The notes under the pieces were generated by a model that saw only the letters and a program-made list of their open reading frames with translations, made no database searches and was not told where the DNA came from. From the NCBI GenBank assembly GCA_900543085.1, contig UQQF01000077.1, positions 1 to 6,662 of the forward strand: a stretch of 6,662 nucleotides of DNA, in the 5' to 3' direction. How positions within the stretch are numbered: the first letter of the stretch is position 1; each line of letters opens with the position of its first letter. Source of the DNA: an uncultured Eubacteriales bacterium. GTDB taxonomy: Bacteria > Bacillota > Clostridia > Oscillospirales > Oscillospiraceae. A program made the translations under genes and the position numbers. Positions 5,262-6,662 of the stretch are shown here, in pieces.

Positions 5262-6105
5262 ATGAGACCAGGTTCAGGCGGTCGAGCGCTTTTATGTGCT
5301 CGCTGCCTGTTGAAATCAGGTAAATGCGCGTGGTCTCGATAGAGCTGTGTCCCAGCACGTCGGCCAGCTTGGCCACGTCCCGGCTCGCGGCGTAGAACGT
5401 GCGCGCGAACAAATGCCGCAGATTGTGCGGGAACACCTTGCTCGCCGCCACTCCCGCCAGCGCGCACAGACTTTTCATCTCCGCCCAAATCTGCTTGCGC
5501 GAGAGGCTCTTGCCGCCGCGGGTCACAAACACCTCGCCGGCGGTAATTTTGTGCCTTTTGGCGTAGGCGAGCAGCTTGCGGCTGAGCTTGGCGGGCAGCA
5601 GTATGACCCTCACCTTGCCCTTGAGCCGCACCTCCGCCCTGCCGCTGCGCGCGGCCTCCACGGTGATGTACTTCACCTCGCCCACGCGTATGCCCGCGGC
5701 GCACACGGTCTCCATGACCAGCGCGAGGCGCTCACGGCCGAGGCTCCCGGCGGCGGACACCAGGCGCTCATACTCCCGGTTTGTCAGCTCGCGCCGGTCT
5801 TCGCGGAACATGCGCCTTTGCATACGCAGCGGCTTTATCTGCATCTCCGGCGCCCCGGCAAAGCGGAAATAGCCGTTCACTGCGGCCACCATCGCGTTGA
5901 CGGACGAGACCGAGTACCCGCTCTCGACCAGGTGCTCGCGCCACGCGGCGGCGCTCTCGCGGCTCGGCGAGCCGCCGTCCAGCCAGGTCATGTATGCGCA
6001 CAGGGCGCGGACGTATTTTTCCACCGTCGCCTCGCTGCGCTCTGCTCCGCGCAGCCAGCGCGCGTACTCCCCTGCCAAACCTGCAAATTCTTTCCTCGAT
6101 GACAT
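5260..6105 (-). CDS. Tyrosine recombinase, probable DNA invertase
   Basis: The 281-residue protein is a complete small tyrosine recombinase of the XerC/XerD-like size class. It has an N-terminal core-binding domain (about 5-90) and a catalytic domain (about 105-281). All catalytic residues can be placed: Arg140 in CAAGIRVGEV, Lys162 in RLKGKVRVIL, His227 and Arg230 in PHNLRHLFA, His253 in VLGHSSIETT, and the nucleophile Tyr262 in TTRIYL. It directly abuts IR-R of the invertible segment, as expected for a dedicated invertase. ATG 6105 is preferred over GTG 6108 because GGGAGG lies 7 nt upstream, the same arrangement as in the pseudo-recombinase gene. A possible -10, TAAAAT (6143-6138), lacks a convincing -35, so its promoter is uncertain. 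Alternatives are a housekeeping Xer protein or a mobile-element integrase, but the paired sites next to it favour inversion. Confidence 0.9.
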   Translation of the reverse strand: MSSRKEFAGLAGEYARWLRGAERSEATVEKYVRALCAYMTWLDGGSPSRESAAAWREHLVESGYSVSSVNAMVAAVNGYFRFAGAPEMQIKPLRMQRRMFREDRRELTNREYERLVSAAGSLGRERLALVMETVCAAGIRVGEVKYITVEAARSGRAEVRLKGKVRVILLPAKLSRKLLAYAKRHKITAGEVFVTRGGKSLSRKQIWAEMKSLCALAGVAASKVFPHNLRHLFARTFYAASRDVAKLADVLGHSSIETTRIYLISTGSEHIKALDRLNLVS

Positions 6106-6112
6106 CACATCG

Positions 6113-6118
6113 CCTCCC
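6113..6118 (-). promoter_or_regulatory. Ribosome binding site of the intact recombinase
   Basis: GGGAGG on the minus strand lies 7 nt before the ATG at 6105 and only 4 nt before the in-frame GTG at 6108, so the ATG is the preferred start. Confidence 0.75.
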
Positions 6119-6191
6119 GGACTTAAAAGTTACGTGTATTTTACCCTCTTTTTTGCCCAGAACACAGACGCCTGGCGATTTGATTTTTTAC

Positions 6192-6218
6192 TTGACAAAT
6201 TTGCCGTGTTGCTATACC
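6192..6218 (+). promoter_or_regulatory. Probable promoter of scfA
   Basis: A perfect -35 TTGACA (6192-6197) is followed 15 nt later by TATACC (6213-6218). The spacing is short and the -10 imperfect, so the exact -10 is uncertain; TATAAG at 6223-6228 is too far away. A leader of about 50 nt follows and contains a small GCCC-TTAC-GGGC hairpin (6238-6249). Confidence 0.55.
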
Positions 6219-6262
6219 CTTTTATAAGTAATATCTCGCCCTTACGGGCTAATCTGATACAT

Positions 6263-6267
6263 AGGAG
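6263..6267 (+). promoter_or_regulatory. Ribosome binding site of scfA
   Basis: AGGAG is placed 9 nt before the ATG at 6277, which supports translation of this short gene. Confidence 0.8.
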
Positions 6268-6276
6268 TGTATTGAA

Positions 6277-6429
6277 ATGAAAAGGATAAAGACCCTCGAA
6301 ACCCGCAACCTCTGCGAGAGCGCCGTCAAGGGCGGCTGCGGCGAATGCCAGACCTCCTGCCAGAGCGCCTGCAAGACCAGCTGCGGCGTCGCCAACCAGC
6401 CCTGCGAGAGAACTGCTGAAAAGGCGTAA
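6277..6429 (+). CDS. scfA: SCIFF ranthipeptide precursor
   Basis: This 50-residue peptide belongs to SCIFF (six cysteines in forty-five residues), a ribosomally made precursor nearly universal in Clostridia. A partner radical SAM maturase forms thioether crosslinks from its cysteines. The start MKRIKTLETRNL matches the usual leader, and the core GGCGECQTSCQSACKTSC is the family signature, ending in a last cysteine at 43. The standard six cysteines are 21, 24, 28, 32, 36 and 43. A seventh, Cys13, lies in the leader and is unusual. The residues after Glu44 (RTAEKA) are a short extension whose codons form one arm of a palindrome across the stop codon. A good AGGAG site and an upstream TTGACA support expression. 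The maturase gene, usually next to it, is not in the window and may lie beyond the right edge. Confidence 0.95.
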   Translation: MKRIKTLETRNLCESAVKGGCGECQTSCQSACKTSCGVANQPCERTAEKA

Positions 6430-6444
6430 ACGCCTTTTCAGCAG
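6413..6444. repeat. 14-bp palindrome across the scfA stop codon
   Basis: Arms at 6413-6426 and 6431-6444 are perfectly complementary, and the 4-nt loop TAAA contains the stop codon. The left arm encodes the last codons of scfA. No T-run follows, so it is not a standard terminator. It may stabilise the mRNA end, or be an inserted palindromic element. Confidence 0.8.
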
Positions 6445-6453
6445 ATAACGCCC

Positions 6454-6474
6454 CGCGCCGCCGGTGGCGGCGCG
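6454..6474. repeat. GC-only hairpin downstream of scfA
   Basis: The arms CGCGCCGCC (6454-6462) and GGCGGCGCG (6466-6474) form a perfect 9-bp stem with a 3-nt loop. It is the second of several palindromes in this non-coding stretch. Confidence 0.7.
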
Positions 6475-6504
6475 ATGGCTCTGCGCTTCACTGCGCGCAA
6501 AGAA

Positions 6505-6530
6505 ATCCACCAGTTTGCAAACTGGTGGAT
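6505..6530. repeat. Perfect 26-bp palindrome
   Basis: The sequence is fully self-complementary, centred on TTTGCAAA between 6517 and 6518, with outer ATCCACC/GGTGGAT. It could be a binding site for a dimeric protein or a tight RNA hairpin. Confidence 0.8.
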
Positions 6531-6531
6531 C

Positions 6532-6579
6532 GGGACTGTCAAAAAAGGCCTCGACGGCCTTTTTTGACAATAAAGTCCC
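6532..6579. terminator. Bidirectional terminator-like hairpin
   Basis: A 14-bp stem (6537-6550 with 6556-6569) contains A6-GGCC, the loop TCGAC and GGCC-T6, so either strand gives a GC stem followed by a T-run. Outer arms GGGACT (6532-6537) and AGTCCC (6574-6579) add a further pairing layer across a bulge. The GC stem is short, so efficiency is uncertain. It is the best candidate for ending the scfA transcript, unless a maturase gene is cotranscribed beyond it. Confidence 0.55.
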
Positions 6580-6662
6580 CCGGCCGCGAGCGGCCGATGG
6601 AGACCGGCGCTGCGCTCTGCGCCTCGGTTGTCCGCCAAAGGCGGACAATTCGACGCTCGCTT
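6580..6662. repeat. Further palindromes up to the window edge
   Basis: CGGCCG at 6581-6586 and 6591-6596 forms a small GC hairpin. GGCGC (6606-6610) pairs with GCGCC (6619-6623). TTGTCCGCC (6628-6636) pairs perfectly with GGCGGACAA (6640-6648) around the loop AAA. No convincing gene is seen on either strand here. The stretch continues the palindrome-rich intergenic region behind scfA. Confidence 0.6.

Noticed and set aside
5347..6102. Plus-strand open frame opposite the intact recombinase
   Set aside because: His/Arg/Ala-rich shadow of the recombinase gene, without a plausible start signal.
1..6105. Integrated mobile element beside tRNA genes (two recombinases, tRNA cluster)
   Set aside because: No duplicated tRNA 3' end or attachment repeat is seen, and no mobility cargo. 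The only site-like repeats are inverted around a promoter, which indicates inversion, not integration.
6138..6166. Promoter for the intact recombinase
   Set aside because: The TAAAAT -10 is reasonable but the hexamer 17 bp upstream (TGTGTT) does not resemble a -35, and no extended -10 is present. It is too weak to list as a feature.
6130..6648. Minus-strand open frame spanning scfA and the palindromes
   Set aside because: It is antisense to the well-supported scfA and runs through hairpins; low-complexity Ala/Gly/Arg product.
6413..6648. CRISPR-like repeat array
   Set aside because: The palindromes differ in sequence and spacing; there are no direct repeats with uniform spacers.

Overview
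The window looks like chromosomal DNA from a fairly GC-rich Clostridia-class Firmicute, probably a gut Oscillospirales-type anaerobe (inference). The reasons are a SCIFF (ranthipeptide) precursor, which is characteristic of Clostridia; a three-repeat SLH surface protein with a Listeria-Bacteroides type repeat; strong GGAGG ribosome binding sites; and consensus sigma-A promoters. No species is claimed.

Layout from left to right. Positions 1-310 hold a minus-strand tRNA operon (Met-Glu-Val in transcription order) with a consensus TTGACA-N17-TATAAT promoter. Positions 345-425 hold two strong hairpins behind the next gene. Positions 435-4136 (minus) encode a 1233-residue secreted surface protein: signal peptide, beta-helix-like repeats, a Listeria-Bacteroides repeat, further beta-rich regions, a proline-rich linker and three SLH domains. 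Its start codon overlaps the stop codon of the gene upstream (ATGA). That gene, 4133-4981 (minus), is a 282-residue tyrosine-recombinase-like protein that has lost nearly all its catalytic residues, including the nucleophilic tyrosine. Next comes a 254-bp segment, 5008-5261, bounded by perfect 22-bp inverted repeats. Its outer right edge touches the stop codon of a second tyrosine recombinase, 5260-6105 (minus), whose catalytic set is complete. Beyond that, on the plus strand, lies scfA (6277-6429), encoding the SCIFF peptide, followed by about 230 bp of densely packed palindromes up to the window edge.

The central proposal is a phase-variable surface-protein locus. The intact recombinase would invert the 5008-5261 segment. 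In the orientation shown, that segment carries an extended -10 promoter pointing at the pseudo-recombinase/surface-protein operon (ON), and an intrinsic terminator pointing the other way. After inversion the promoter would face the recombinase gene from its 3' side, and the terminator would stop readthrough into the operon (OFF). Each inverted repeat is built like a tyrosine-recombinase core site: 7-bp inverted arms around a 6-bp asymmetric spacer. The unusual part is the catalytically dead paralogue, made only when the switch is ON and translationally coupled to the surface protein. It could bind the same sites and bias or lock the switch. Invertible promoters controlling surface proteins are known in gut bacteria and in Clostridioides difficile; a co-expressed dead recombinase as feedback element is inference here.
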